The translations under genes and the position numbers were made by a program. A DNA stretch of 49,031 nt, from assembly GCA_947628675.1 (NCBI GenBank), contig CANRAR010000008.1, positions 1-49,031 on the forward strand. Reading direction: 5' to 3'. This stretch comes from an uncultured Clostridia bacterium (lineage in GTDB: Bacteria > Bacillota > Clostridia > Christensenellales > Borkfalkiaceae). Position 1 is the first letter of the stretch, and each line of letters starts with the position of its first letter. A model generated the notes under the pieces. It was not told where the DNA came from, did no database searches, and saw only the letters and a program-made list of their open reading frames with translations. Positions 15,858 to 24,860 of this stretch are shown here, piece by piece.

Positions 15858-15919
15858 ATTCTTCACCCCTTCCCGTGCCCTGCCCCTGTGGGGGCAGGGC
15901 ACGGGAAGGGGTGAAGAAT
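15858..15919. repeat. 29-bp perfect palindromic repeat
   Basis: Two perfectly complementary 29-base arms (ATTCTTCACCCC ... CTGCCCC and reverse) around a TGTG loop. A related element lies at 46174-46236 with the same GCCCTGCCCC/GGGGCAGGGC core and the same AAGAATCCCGAA flank. It occupies the spacer between the toxin-antitoxin promoter and the queA stop. The rest of 15713-15976 holds no gene. Confidence 0.85.
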
Positions 15920-15976
15920 GACGCGGTGAGACGAGCGCGGGGCGGAATGACGCGGGGAACGAGGGAGCAGCGCGAG

Positions 15977-16996
15977 TTATAAGAACAGGCAGGCATCGCC
16001 GAAGGAGAAAAAGCGATACTTATTTTCCACGGCGACCCTGTATATCTCGAGAATTTCTTCGCGGGAACAGAGGCAGGAGACGAGCATTAAAAGAGTGCTC
16101 TCGGGGAGGTGAAAGTTGGTGATGAGGGCATCGCAACACTTCATCTTATAGGGCGGATACAGGAAGATGCTCGTATCGCCCCTTTCCGCGCGGACGGTGC
16201 CGTCGGGATTTGCGACCGTCTCCAAGGTGCGCACCGATGTGGTGCCCACGCAGACGATGCGCCGCCCCTCTTTTTTGGCGCGGTTAATGGCGTTTGCCGC
16301 CTCCTCGCTCACCTCGTAATACTCGCTGTGCATGACGTGCTTTTCGACGTCGTCCACCTTGACGGGGCGGAAGGTACCCAGCCCGACGTGGAGGAGAACT
16401 TCGACGATCTCCACCCCGTTTTCGCGCAATGTATTGAGAAGTTCGGGGGTGAAGTGCAGCCCCGCCGTGGGAGCCGCCGCCGAGCCGTTCTCCCTCGAGT
16501 ACACCGTTTGATAGCGTTCGGGGTCCTTGAGTTTTTCGTGGATGTAGGGCGGCAGGGGCATGACGCCCGCGCGGGATAAAACGTCCTCGAACGCCCCCTC
16601 GTACAAAAATTTTACGACGCGCTCGCCCGTTTCGGTGACGCCCTCGATGCGGGCGGAAAGTTCGCTGTTGATGAAAAGTTGTGCCCCCGTTCTGCACTTT
16701 TTGCCCGGTTTTACGAGGCATTCCCACACGTCGAGGTCGCGCCGCTTCAAGAGGAGCAGTTCGGCCTTGCCGCCGTGCGCCGTGGTGGCGAAGAGGCGCG
16801 CGGGAAGCACCCGCGTACGGTTGAGAACGAGCACGTCGCCCGCACGGAGATACTCCGTGATGTCGCGGAAGATCCTATGCTCGATCTGCTTGCTGTCGCG
16901 GTGGTAGACGAGGAGGCGCGCGCTATCCCGCGGTTCGGCGGGCGTCTGGGCGATGCGTTCCTCGGGGAGGTCGTAGAAAAAGTCGGAGGTTTTCAT
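15977..16996 (-). CDS. queA: S-adenosylmethionine:tRNA ribosyltransferase-isomerase
   Basis: A 339-residue enzyme that transfers and isomerises the ribosyl group of SAM onto preQ1-tRNA to form epoxyqueuosine. Family motifs present: [19 protein letters not shown] at the N-terminus, [60 protein letters not shown] and [13 protein letters not shown]. The open frame extends 83 codons upstream but through repeat sequence; the start at MKTSDFF is the family start. The ATG has no clear Shine-Dalgarno. QueH, which would complete the next reduction step, is encoded at 31805. Confidence 0.95.
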   Translation of the reverse strand: MKTSDFFYDLPEERIAQTPAEPRDSARLLVYHRDSKQIEHRIFRDITEYLRAGDVLVLNRTRVLPARLFATTAHGGKAELLLLKRRDLDVWECLVKPGKKCRTGAQLFINSELSARIEGVTETGERVVKFLYEGAFEDVLSRAGVMPLPPYIHEKLKDPERYQTVYSRENGSAAAPTAGLHFTPELLNTLRENGVEIVEVLLHVGLGTFRPVKVDDVEKHVMHSEYYEVSEEAANAINRAKKEGRRIVCVGTTSVRTLETVANPDGTVRAERGDTSIFLYPPYKMKCCDALITNFHLPESTLLMLVSCLCSREEILEIYRVAVENKYRFFSFGDACLFL

Positions 16997-17014
16997 GGCG
17001 TGGTGTTGGGCTTG

Positions 17015-17062
17015 GGGCGTACCCCCTCCCCTACCCCTCCCCCTTACGCAGGGGGAGGGCAA
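17015..17062 (-). repeat. G-quadruplex-type intergenic repeat, copy 3
   Basis: Minus strand CTTGCCCTCCCCCTGCGTAA, then G5-A-G4-TA-G4-A-G5, then TACGCCCC. Almost identical to copy 2 at 4004-4052. It lies in the ruvB-queA spacer and ends 18 bases upstream of the queA start. Confidence 0.85.
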
Positions 17063-17163
17063 GTAACTGCCTATCCCAACCAAGGGTAAAGGGCAAGTCG
17101 GGAGCGCGGGGAAGCCAAGATTCACTCGCCCGCGAAACGGGCTCGGAATGAGGAGCGGGAAAA

Positions 17164-18210
17164 TCAGTCGTCGAAGACGGAGAGCTGTTTTTTGGCGGAT
17201 TCGGGGATCTTCATGCCCATGTGCTCGTAGGCGCCTTTGAGGCAAATTCTGCCGCGCGGCGTACGGGCGAGGAAGCCGAGCTGGATGAGGTAGGGCTCGT
17301 AGACATCCAAGATGGTGTTGACGTCTTCATTGATGGTGGCGGCGAGCGTCTCCAAGCCCGCGGGCCCGCCGTTGAATTTTTCGATGAGGGCGCGGAGGAG
17401 GTTTCTATCCGTCTCGTCCAGCCCGAGTTCGTCGATCTCCATGCGGCGGAGCGCCTCGTCGGCGTCGGCACGGGAGATTTTCTTGCTGCCGCGCACGGCG
17501 GAAAAATCGCGCACCCGCTTCAAAAGGCGGTTGGCGATGCGGGGCGTACCGCGCGACCTTCTCGCAATTTCGTAACTCCCCTCCTCCTCGACGGCGATGC
17601 CGAGGGTGCGCGCCGAGCGGGTGACGATCTTTTGCAGTTCCACGGGGGTGTACATATCGAGGCGGCACATGATGCCGAACCTATCCCGAAGCGGCGAGGA
17701 GAGCATCCCCGCGCGGGTAGTCGCCCCGATGAGGGTGAACTTTTTGAGGGGCAGGCGGATGTTGCGCGCCATGGGTCCCTTGCCCACGATGATGTCGAGG
17801 GCGTAGTCCTCCATGGCGGAGTAGAGCGTCTCCTCCACGACGTGGTTGAGGCGGTGAATTTCATCGATGAAAAGCACTTCGCCGTCGTTGAGGTTGGAGA
17901 GGATGGCGGCGAGATCCCCCTGCCGCTCGATGGCGGGCCCCGAGGTGAGTTTTATCTGGGTGCCCATGGTGTTTGCGATGATGTGGGCGAGCGTCGTCTT
18001 CCCCAGCCCGGGAGGCCCGTACAGAAGGACGTGGTCGAGCGCCTCCCCGCGCGCCTTGGCGGCGTTCATGTACACGGTGAGATTTTGCTTGATCTTATCC
18101 TGCCCGACGTATTCCTCCATCGTCTTGGGGCGGAGGATGTTTTCTTCGACGTCGTAATCCGTCTTGGTGGAGGACAGAAGATTGCCCTCGTCAAATTCTT
18201 CGTCAAACAT
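17164..18210 (-). CDS. ruvB: Holliday junction branch migration ATPase RuvB
   Basis: A 348-residue AAA+ motor that drives RuvA-bound Holliday junctions. Walker [10 protein letters not shown] (about 66-74), Walker [10 protein letters not shown] (about 113-121), sensor GATTRAG, arginine finger region SSPLRDRFG, and the C-terminal winged helix ([16 protein letters not shown]). Length is normal. It follows ruvA by 33 bases, with the usual ruvC-ruvA-ruvB order. Confidence 0.97.
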   Translation of the reverse strand: MFDEEFDEGNLLSSTKTDYDVEENILRPKTMEEYVGQDKIKQNLTVYMNAAKARGEALDHVLLYGPPGLGKTTLAHIIANTMGTQIKLTSGPAIERQGDLAAILSNLNDGEVLFIDEIHRLNHVVEETLYSAMEDYALDIIVGKGPMARNIRLPLKKFTLIGATTRAGMLSSPLRDRFGIMCRLDMYTPVELQKIVTRSARTLGIAVEEEGSYEIARRSRGTPRIANRLLKRVRDFSAVRGSKKISRADADEALRRMEIDELGLDETDRNLLRALIEKFNGGPAGLETLAATINEDVNTILDVYEPYLIQLGFLARTPRGRICLKGAYEHMGMKIPESAKKQLSVFDD

Positions 18211-18243
18211 ATGCGTGTTTCCTCAAATGACCGCTTTTTCGGC

Positions 18244-18849
18244 TCACATTCCCCGAAGCGCAACCGAGATGATCTCCTCGACCGACGTTGCGCCCGCGCT
18301 CTTTGCGCGTTCGACGGCGCGCGCGCTCTCCTGCTTGGTGAAGCCCAGCCCCATGAGTGCGGCGACGGCGTCGTCCTCCTCCGCGGAGGGCGGCGGGGCG
18401 ACCGTCTTGGCGGGGGCTGCCGAAGAGCCGAGAAGTTCGTCCGCCGAAATTTTGCCGTGCAGTTCCAAGATGATGCGCTCTGCCGTCTTTTTGCCGACGC
18501 CCTTGACCGCGGAAAGACGCTTGCTATCCGCGAGGGCAATGGCCTCGGAGACCTCGGAGGGACGCATGGACGAGAGAATGGCGATGGCACTCTTCGCCCC
18601 CACGCCCTGCACGGAGGTGAGCTTTAAGAAGAGTTCCTTCTCCGTGGGGTCGGCAAAGCCGAAGAGCGAGACGCCGCCCTCCTTGACCTGCAAGTAGGTG
18701 TAGACTTCCCCCTCTTCGCCCGCCTTGACGCCCGAGAGCCGCGAGAACGCCGCGCCCGAGCAGACGACTTCGTACCCCACGCCGTTCACTTCGAGAAGAA
18801 CGTACTCGGGGGCGAGATATTTTACCTTTCCCTTTAAGTAACCGATCAT
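18244..18849 (-). CDS. ruvA: Holliday junction DNA helicase subunit RuvA
   Basis: A 201-residue junction-binding protein that loads RuvB. An N-terminal OB fold (MIGYLKGKVKYL... VNGVGYEV), two helix-hairpin-helix motifs (SVQGVGAKSAIAIL and AVKGVGKKTAERIILEL) and a C-terminal RuvB-binding domain after a flexible Ala/Pro linker (DDAVAALMGLGFTKQESARAV). An upstream in-frame extension of 78 codons overlaps ruvC and is rejected; GAGG precedes the chosen ATG. Confidence 0.96.
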   Translation of the reverse strand: MIGYLKGKVKYLAPEYVLLEVNGVGYEVVCSGAAFSRLSGVKAGEEGEVYTYLQVKEGGVSLFGFADPTEKELFLKLTSVQGVGAKSAIAILSSMRPSEVSEAIALADSKRLSAVKGVGKKTAERIILELHGKISADELLGSSAAPAKTVAPPPSAEEDDAVAALMGLGFTKQESARAVERAKSAGATSVEEIISVALRGM

Positions 18850-18860
18850 GATGTTTCCTC

Positions 18861-19358
18861 TTATCTGACGCCGAACATCCCCGAAAACCTGCTCGTGAAC
18901 GCGTGGCAGAGGGCGACCGCGAGGGCATCTGCCGCGTCGTCGGGGCGGGGAATTTCTTTGAGACGGAGGTGCGAGGCGACGATGCGCTGCATCTGCTGTT
19001 TGTCCGCGCCACCATACCCCGTGAGCGCCTGTTTTATCTGATTTGGCGTGTATTCGAAAATCTTGCCGCAACGCTTGTTGCACGTGAGGAGCATGACCCC
19101 GCGCGCATGGGCGACGGCGATGCCCGTCGTCACGTTCTTGGAGAAGAAGAGTTCCTCCATTGCCGCCTCGTCGGGGTGGAATTTATCGAACAGGGCGTTG
19201 ACGCCCTCCTCCAACATACACAGGCGGACGGGGAAACTCTCGCTCGCGGGCGTCTTGACCGCCCCGTAATCGACGGCGCGGCAGTTGCCCCGCGCGTCCT
19301 TTTCGACGACCCCGTACCCCATCGTGCCGTAGCCCGGGTCGAGCCCCAAGATAATCAT
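18861..19358 (-). CDS. ruvC: crossover junction endodeoxyribonuclease RuvC
   Basis: A 165-residue Holliday junction resolvase. It has GLDPGYGTMGYGVV (first catalytic Asp, residue 7), MEELFFSKN (catalytic Glu near 68), the helix with QIKQALTGYGGADKQQM, and RPDDAADALAVALCHA (final acidic residues near 140). First gene of the ruvCAB-queA run. There is no Shine-Dalgarno: a TAAAAT -10 ends six bases before the ATG, so the message is predicted to be leaderless. Confidence 0.96.
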   Translation of the reverse strand: MIILGLDPGYGTMGYGVVEKDARGNCRAVDYGAVKTPASESFPVRLCMLEEGVNALFDKFHPDEAAMEELFFSKNVTTGIAVAHARGVMLLTCNKRCGKIFEYTPNQIKQALTGYGGADKQQMQRIVASHLRLKEIPRPDDAADALAVALCHAFTSRFSGMFGVR

Positions 19359-19364
19359 ACGTTC

Positions 19365-19393
19365 ATTTTACAAAAAACCGCGCCGCTTGTCAA
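19365..19393 (-). promoter_or_regulatory. ruvC promoter, leaderless type
   Basis: Minus strand TTGACA (19388-19393), 17 bases, TAAAAT (19365-19370), six bases (GAACGT), ATG. Transcription should start at or next to the A of the start codon. Confidence 0.8.
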
Positions 19394-19455
19394 GACATTC
19401 GGCGGGGAAAAAGCGCCGCCCGCGCATTTGGGACGGGTCTGCCGCCGCGAAACGC

Positions 19456-19484
19456 TTGCTTTTTCCCGCAAAAAAGTGTACGAT
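19456..19484 (+). promoter_or_regulatory. argH promoter
   Basis: TTGCTT (19456-19461), 17 bases, TACGAT (19479-19484), about 24 bases upstream of the argH ATG. It is divergent from the ruvC promoter. Confidence 0.65.
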
Positions 19485-19508
19485 AGAAGAAAAACCAATG
19501 AGGCGCGT

Positions 19509-20882
19509 ATGAAACTTTGGCAAGGCAGGTTCGAGAAACCCATTTCGGCGGATGCGGATGCGTTCAACGAGTCGCTCTCCTTCGATCGAAAACTGTGGCA
19601 GGTCGATATCGAGGCCTCTGTTGCCCATGCGACGATGCTGAAAACGTGCGGCATCGTGCCCGCAGAGGATGCGGATAAAATACTCGGCGGACTGGAAGCC
19701 ATCAAAGCGGACATCGCAAGCGGCGCGCTCGCCGTAGAGGGCGCGGAGGACATTCACTCCTTCGTGGAGGGGGAACTCGTAAAGCGCATCGGCGATGCGG
19801 GCAAAAAGTTGCACACGGCGCGCTCCCGCAACGACCAGGTCGCCACCGATATGCGCCTGTATGTGCGAAAGAGCGCGGACGGCGCCATTGCGCTTTTGAA
19901 GGGGCTCGTGGAGACCCTCGTCTCCCGCGCCAAGGAGGGCGCGCGGTACGTGATGCCGGGCTTCACCCACCTTCGCAAGGCGCAGCCCATCAACTGCGCG
20001 CAGTACTTCAACGCCTACTCCGAGATGTTTTTGCGGGATATGGACAGGTTTGCGGCGTGTAGAAAGCGCCTCAACGTGATGCCCCTCGGGAGCGCGGCGC
20101 TCGCGGGCACTTCTTACCCCATCGACCGCGGGATCACGCAGCGTTTGCTCGGTTTTGATGAAATTTCCGAAAATTCCCTCGACGCCGTCTCCGACAGGGA
20201 CTTCGTGGCGGAGTATCTTTTCTGCGCCTCGCTCGCCCTTGCGCACCTCTCGCGGCTGTGCGAGGACACCATTTTGTACACCTCCGACGAGTTCGGCTAT
20301 TGGAACATTCCCGACGAGTATTCGACGGGCTCCTCCATTATGCCGCAGAAGAAAAACCCCGACCTGCCCGAACTCGTGCGCGGCAAGACGGGGCGGGTGT
20401 ACGGGCACCTCGTGGGCATTCTCACGACGATCAAGGGCTTGCCCCTCGCCTACAACAAGGACTTGCAGGAGGACAAGGAGGCATTCTTCGACGCCGAGGA
20501 GACCCTCTTTTCCTGCCTCTCCATCTATACCGCGCTCATGAAGAAGATCACGCTCAATGTAAGCGCGATGTTTGAGGCGGCGGGCGGAGGATTTTCCACG
20601 GCGACCGACGTTGCCGACTACCTCGCAAAGCGCGGCGTTCCCTTCCGCGACGCCCATGCCGCGACGGGAAAACTCGTGCGCTACTGCCTTGAAAACGGCA
20701 AGGCGCTGACCGATTTGACGCTCGAAGAGTTCCGCGCCGTAAATACGGCGTTTGAGGAGGACGTGCTCTCCGCCGTAACGACGCGTTCCTCTGCCGAGGG
20801 CAGGAATTCGGTGGGCGGCTCCTCGCACAGAGCCGCCATGCGGGGCATCTCTGCGGTGCGGCGCAGGCTCAAACGCTTTTGA
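19509..20882 (+). CDS. argH: argininosuccinate lyase
   Basis: A 457-residue enzyme of the fumarase/aspartase superfamily that splits argininosuccinate into arginine and fumarate, the last step of arginine synthesis. Signatures: MKLWQGRFEKP at the start, HTARSRNDQVATD (about 105-117), TSYPIDR, and the mobile-loop signature GSSIMPQKKNPD (catalytic Ser near 276). The frame is open 202 codons further upstream through the ruvC antisense, which is rejected in favour of the family start with GAGG five bases ahead. argG and the rest of the pathway are not in the window. It has its own promoter and terminator. Confidence 0.96.
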   Translation: MKLWQGRFEKPISADADAFNESLSFDRKLWQVDIEASVAHATMLKTCGIVPAEDADKILGGLEAIKADIASGALAVEGAEDIHSFVEGELVKRIGDAGKKLHTARSRNDQVATDMRLYVRKSADGAIALLKGLVETLVSRAKEGARYVMPGFTHLRKAQPINCAQYFNAYSEMFLRDMDRFAACRKRLNVMPLGSAALAGTSYPIDRGITQRLLGFDEISENSLDAVSDRDFVAEYLFCASLALAHLSRLCEDTILYTSDEFGYWNIPDEYSTGSSIMPQKKNPDLPELVRGKTGRVYGHLVGILTTIKGLPLAYNKDLQEDKEAFFDAEETLFSCLSIYTALMKKITLNVSAMFEAAGGGFSTATDVADYLAKRGVPFRDAHAATGKLVRYCLENGKALTDLTLEEFRAVNTAFEEDVLSAVTTRSSAEGRNSVGGSSHRAAMRGISAVRRRLKRF

Positions 20883-20888
20883 CAAGGG

Positions 20889-20912
20889 GGGAGCGCGCCG
20901 CGTTCCCTTTTT
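20889..20912 (+). terminator. argH terminator
   Basis: GGGAGCGC, loop GCC, GCGTTCCC, then TTTTT: an 8-bp stem (one G-U) with a U5 tail seven bases after the stop codon. Confidence 0.8.
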
Positions 20913-20942
20913 GTATATTTATGCGAAAACACCCCCAATGGC

Positions 20943-20971
20943 TTGACATATCGGGGAAAATCTTATACAAT
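20943..20971 (+). promoter_or_regulatory. ilv-leu operon promoter
   Basis: TTGACA (20943-20948), 17 bases, TACAAT (20966-20971). The leader is only about 27 bases, too short for a T-box or a leader-peptide attenuator. Control, if any, must come from a DNA-binding protein; no obvious CodY or other operator was recognised. Confidence 0.85.
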
Positions 20972-21004
20972 TATAAAACACTAACATTATAAGGAGACGC
21001 GCGC

Positions 21005-22663
21005 ATGAAAAGAAGCGGAGCGGAGATCCTCATCGAATGTCTCAAAGAACAGGGCGTTACGACCGTGTTCGGGTACCCCGGCGGATCCGTCCTCGATATT
21101 TACGACGCCCTCTACCGCGACGGGAGCATCGACCACATCGTGACGGCGCATGAACAGGGCGCCGCCCACGCCGCCGACGGCTACGCACGGGCTTCGGGAA
21201 GGACGGGCGTCGTCATTGCGACGAGCGGCCCCGGGGCTACCAACCTCGTGACGGGCATTGCGACGGCGTTTATGGATTCCGTGCCCGTCGTCGCCATCAC
21301 GGGCAACGTGGGCGCGAAGTTTTTGGGGCGCGATTCCTTCCAAGAGATCGATATTACGGGCATCACGATGCCCATTACCAAGCATAACTTCATCGTAAAG
21401 ACGGTGGAGGAACTCGCCCCCGCCGTGCGCGCCGCCTTCCAGATCGCAAACGCGGGGAGAAAGGGTCCCGTGCTCGTGGATATTCTGAAGAATGTGCAGG
21501 TGGCGGAGTGCGACTTCGAGCCGCAGACGCCCGCCCTTCCTGCACACAAGCCCGTGCCGCGGGAGGCGCTTTCGGGCGCGGTCGAGGCGCTGAAAACCGC
21601 CAAACGTCCCCTCATCATGGTGGGCGGCGGCGCCATTGCCTCGGGTGCGGAGGAGGAAGTTCTGCGCCTCGCGGAGACGCTCCGCGCGCCCGTTGCGAGC
21701 ACCCTCATGGGGCTGGGCGCGTTCCCCGCTTCCCACCCCCTCTTCATGGGCATGATGGGGATGCACGGCTCGGAGACCGCCGCAAAGGCGGTTTTGAGAA
21801 GCGACCTCATCCTCGCCGTAGGCACACGCTTTTCCGACCGCGTCGCCCTCGACCGCGATACCTTCGCCGCGAAGAAGACCGTCATTCAAATCGACATCGA
21901 CGACGCGGAGATCGACAAGAACGTGTTCGTGCAGCACTCCGTGCTCGGCGACGTGAAGGAGACATTAAAGACGCTCCTGCCTATGCTCTCCCCCGTGGAG
22001 GCGCGCCCCTTTGCCGACATGATGGCGCGGATGCGCGCGCAAGAGAAAAACCGTCGCAAACACTACGAACTCGGGCATAAAATTCTTGCGGAGGCCGCCC
22101 GCCTCGCGCCGAAGGATACCGTGGTGGCGACCGACGTCGGGCAACACCAGATGTGGACGGCGCAAATTTATCCCTTTGAAAAACCGCGGATGCTGCTCAC
22201 GAGCGGCGGGCTCGGTACGATGGGCTTCGGCATGGGCGCCGCCATCGGCGCGGCGTGTGCCACGGGAAAGCACATCTTGCTTGTGACGGGCGACGGCTCC
22301 TTCAACATGAACTTAAACGAACTCTCCACCGCAGTGACGCGGGGGCTTCCCCTCACCATTCTCCTCATGAACAACCGAGCGCTCGGTATGGTGCGGCAGT
22401 GGCAGAAACTCTTCTACGGGCACCGCTTTTCGCAGACCGTGGTGGAGAAAAAGACGGACTATGTGAAGTTTGCCGAGAGTTTCGGGGCGACGGGGCTTTG
22501 TATTTCCAAGGAGAAAGACATCGTGCCCGTTCTCAAAAAGGCGTTCTCCATCTCCGCGCCCGTCCTCGTGGACTGCCGCATCTCGGAGGACGAAAACGTG
22601 TTGCCCATGATAAAACCCGGGGCGACGTACGATACCATCATCACCAAATGGGAGGAAAAATAA
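21005..22663 (+). CDS. ilvB: acetolactate synthase, large (catalytic) subunit
   Basis: A 552-residue thiamine-diphosphate enzyme that condenses two pyruvates, or pyruvate and 2-oxobutyrate, in the first common step of branched-chain amino acid synthesis. Catalytic Glu in TAHEQGAAHAADGYAR (residue about 47), FAD/central domain with PVVAITGNV, and the ThDP site GDGSFNMNLNEL near residue 430. AAGGAG precedes the ATG. First gene of an eight-gene plus-strand operon; the regulatory subunit starts one base after its stop codon. Confidence 0.96.
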   Translation: MKRSGAEILIECLKEQGVTTVFGYPGGSVLDIYDALYRDGSIDHIVTAHEQGAAHAADGYARASGRTGVVIATSGPGATNLVTGIATAFMDSVPVVAITGNVGAKFLGRDSFQEIDITGITMPITKHNFIVKTVEELAPAVRAAFQIANAGRKGPVLVDILKNVQVAECDFEPQTPALPAHKPVPREALSGAVEALKTAKRPLIMVGGGAIASGAEEEVLRLAETLRAPVASTLMGLGAFPASHPLFMGMMGMHGSETAAKAVLRSDLILAVGTRFSDRVALDRDTFAAKKTVIQIDIDDAEIDKNVFVQHSVLGDVKETLKTLLPMLSPVEARPFADMMARMRAQEKNRRKHYELGHKILAEAARLAPKDTVVATDVGQHQMWTAQIYPFEKPRMLLTSGGLGTMGFGMGAAIGAACATGKHILLVTGDGSFNMNLNELSTAVTRGLPLTILLMNNRALGMVRQWQKLFYGHRFSQTVVEKKTDYVKFAESFGATGLCISKEKDIVPVLKKAFSISAPVLVDCRISEDENVLPMIKPGATYDTIITKWEEK

Positions 22664-22664
22664 T

Positions 22665-23189
22665 ATGGAAAACCCCACCAAGTACACGATCAGCGCGCTC
22701 GTCGCCAACAAGAGCGGCGTCTTAACGCGCGTTGCCGCCCTCTTTGCGCGGCGCGGCTACAACATCGAATCGCTCTCCGTCTGCGCGACGGAAAACGGCG
22801 AGTTCTCCCGCATGACCATCGTCTTAAAGGGCGACGCCTACATTCTCGCCCAGATGATGAAGCAGATGGATAAGCTCATCGACGTCAAGAAGATTAAGTG
22901 CGTAGAGGACGAGGCGGTACTGCGCGAACTCATGCTCGTGAAGGTGAAGACCAACGCCGAGACGCGCACCCAAATTTTCGAGATCAGCCAAATTTTCCGC
23001 GCGAACGTGGTGGACGCTTCCCCCGAGGCGACTATCTTGGAACTCACGGGCAAGCCCTCCAAACTCGACGGATTTGTGAATATGCTCCTGCCCTACGGCG
23101 TGATGGAACTCGCCCGCACGGGCGTGACCGCCATCTCCCGCGGCAATGTGTGCATCGGCGACGAAACCGACTATAAGGAAAAAGTATAA
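22665..23189 (+). CDS. ilvN: acetolactate synthase, small (regulatory) subunit
   Basis: A 174-residue regulatory partner of IlvB. An N-terminal ACT domain ([34 protein letters not shown], residues 6-40) binds valine in family members; the C-terminal domain includes [21 protein letters not shown]. The length is that of the longer two-domain IlvH type, so valine feedback inhibition is likely. The stop codon shares one base with the ilvD start. Confidence 0.95.
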   Translation: MENPTKYTISALVANKSGVLTRVAALFARRGYNIESLSVCATENGEFSRMTIVLKGDAYILAQMMKQMDKLIDVKKIKCVEDEAVLRELMLVKVKTNAETRTQIFEISQIFRANVVDASPEATILELTGKPSKLDGFVNMLLPYGVMELARTGVTAISRGNVCIGDETDYKEKV

Positions 23190-24847
23190 TGAGCATCTTT
23201 TCAAACGGCGCAAATATGGCGGCGCAACGCTCGCTTTTGCGGGCGCTCGGCTGGACGGAATCTGAAATACAAAAGCCCATTGTGGGCGTCATCTCGGCGC
23301 AGAGCGACATTATTCCGGGGCATATGCACCTTGAAGAACTTGCGCGCGCCGTCTCCGAAGGGGTACTTGCGGCGGGCGGGAAGCCCGTCATCGTCCCCTG
23401 CATCGGCGTGTGCGACGGCATCGCCATGGGGCACGAGGGCATGAAATATTCCCTCCCCTCCCGCGAGATCATCGCCGACAGTGTGGAGATCCTCGCGCGG
23501 GCTCACGCCTTCGACGCCCTCGTTCTCATCGGCAACTGCGATAAAATTATCCCCGGAATGCTCCTCGGCGCGGTGCGCGTGAATGTGCCAGCGGCGTTTA
23601 TTTCGGGCGGCCCCATGCTCGCAGGGCACAAGGACGAGGGGAAACTCTCCCTCTCCTCCATGTTCGAGGCGGTGGGCGCGTACACCTCGGGGAAGATAGA
23701 CGAAAACGAACTTTTGCGCTACGAATGTGCGGCGTGTCCCTCGTGCGGGTCGTGCTCGGGGATGTTCACCGCCAACTCCATGAACTGCCTCTTAGAGGCG
23801 CTCGGTATGGCGCTTCCCCATAACGGGACGCTCCCCGCCGTCTACTCCGCCCGCCTCGCCCTTGCAAAGCGCACGGGGGAAGCGGTGATGAATTTGCTGC
23901 AAAAGGACATCCGCCCGCGCGACATTCTGACGCCCAAGGCGCTCAAAAACGCCGTGCGCGTGGATATGGCGATCGGCGCAAGTTCCAACTCCGTACTTCA
24001 CCTTCTGGCGCTTGCGAGCGAGTTGGGGCTCCCTAAGGCGGAATTTTCCATTGACACGATGAACGAAATTTCCCGCGTGACGCCCAATTTGTGCCGCCTT
24101 GCCCCCGCGGGCGAGCAGTACATCGAGGAACTCGACGAGGCGGGCGGCGTCTCTGCCGTCATCAAGTCGCTCATCGACGCGGGGCTCTTTGAGGGCGACG
24201 CGCTCACCGTTTCGGGCGTTTCCCAAGAGGAGCGCACCGCGGGCGCCAAGGCCGACGCGCGGCTCATTCGCCACATCTCCGACCCCTATTCGCCCTACGG
24301 CGGGCTCGCCGTGCTGCACGGCAACCTTGCAAGCGAGGGCGCCGTCGTCAAAAAGAGCGCCGTCGCACCCGAGATGTACCGCCACAGCGGCCCCGCGCGG
24401 GTGTTCGACAGCGAGGAAGAGGCGATGGCTGCCATTTCGGGCAATCAAATTCATCACGGCGACGTCGTCGTCATCCGCTATGAAGGCCCCAAGGGCGGCC
24501 CCGGGATGCGCGAGATGCTCTCCCCCACCGCCTCTCTTGTGGGCGCGGGGCTGGGAAGTTCGGTCGCCCTCATCACGGACGGCAGGTTCTCGGGCGCGAC
24601 GCGGGGCGCCGCCATCGGGCACGTCTGCCCCGAAGCCGCGGCGGGCGGCGTCATCGGCGTCGTGAAGGAAGGCGACATCATCGACATCGACCTCGACGCG
24701 GGCACAGTCAACTTGCGCGTACCCGAGAAAGAAATCGCGGCGCGGCTCGCCTCCTTCGTCCCCAAGGAAAAGCCAGTGACGGGATACTTGAAGCGCTACC
24801 GCGCGCAGGTGACTTCTGCCTCCGACGGCGCGGTGTTCAAAAACTGA
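23189..24847 (+). CDS. ilvD: dihydroxy-acid dehydratase
   Basis: A 552-residue Fe-S dehydratase that makes 2-oxoisovalerate and 2-oxo-3-methylvalerate. Cluster cysteines lie in [14 protein letters not shown] and [18 protein letters not shown], with the C-terminal [11 protein letters not shown] and [11 protein letters not shown] motifs of the IlvD/Edd family. The start ATG overlaps the ilvN stop by one base (TAATG). In the pathway it acts after ketol-acid reductoisomerase (IlvC), which is not encoded in the operon. Confidence 0.97.
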   Translation: MSIFSNGANMAAQRSLLRALGWTESEIQKPIVGVISAQSDIIPGHMHLEELARAVSEGVLAAGGKPVIVPCIGVCDGIAMGHEGMKYSLPSREIIADSVEILARAHAFDALVLIGNCDKIIPGMLLGAVRVNVPAAFISGGPMLAGHKDEGKLSLSSMFEAVGAYTSGKIDENELLRYECAACPSCGSCSGMFTANSMNCLLEALGMALPHNGTLPAVYSARLALAKRTGEAVMNLLQKDIRPRDILTPKALKNAVRVDMAIGASSNSVLHLLALASELGLPKAEFSIDTMNEISRVTPNLCRLAPAGEQYIEELDEAGGVSAVIKSLIDAGLFEGDALTVSGVSQEERTAGAKADARLIRHISDPYSPYGGLAVLHGNLASEGAVVKKSAVAPEMYRHSGPARVFDSEEEAMAAISGNQIHHGDVVVIRYEGPKGGPGMREMLSPTASLVGAGLGSSVALITDGRFSGATRGAAIGHVCPEAAAGGVIGVVKEGDIIDIDLDAGTVNLRVPEKEIAARLASFVPKEKPVTGYLKRYRAQVTSASDGAVFKN

Positions 24848-24860
24848 AAGGAGAATGACC

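Noticed and set aside
16997-17245. 83-codon N-terminal extension of queA
   Set aside because: It reads through the G-quadruplex repeat and the end of ruvB; homologues start at MKTSDFF.
18903-19508. 202-codon N-terminal extension of argH
   Set aside because: It runs antisense through ruvC and the ruvC and argH promoters; the family start and GAGG are at 19509.
19368-20885. 505-codon open frame antisense to argH
   Set aside because: It mirrors a clear argH with all family motifs; the translation is low-complexity Arg/His/Gly-rich and has no ribosome binding site. GC-rich codon use leaves the opposite strand open.
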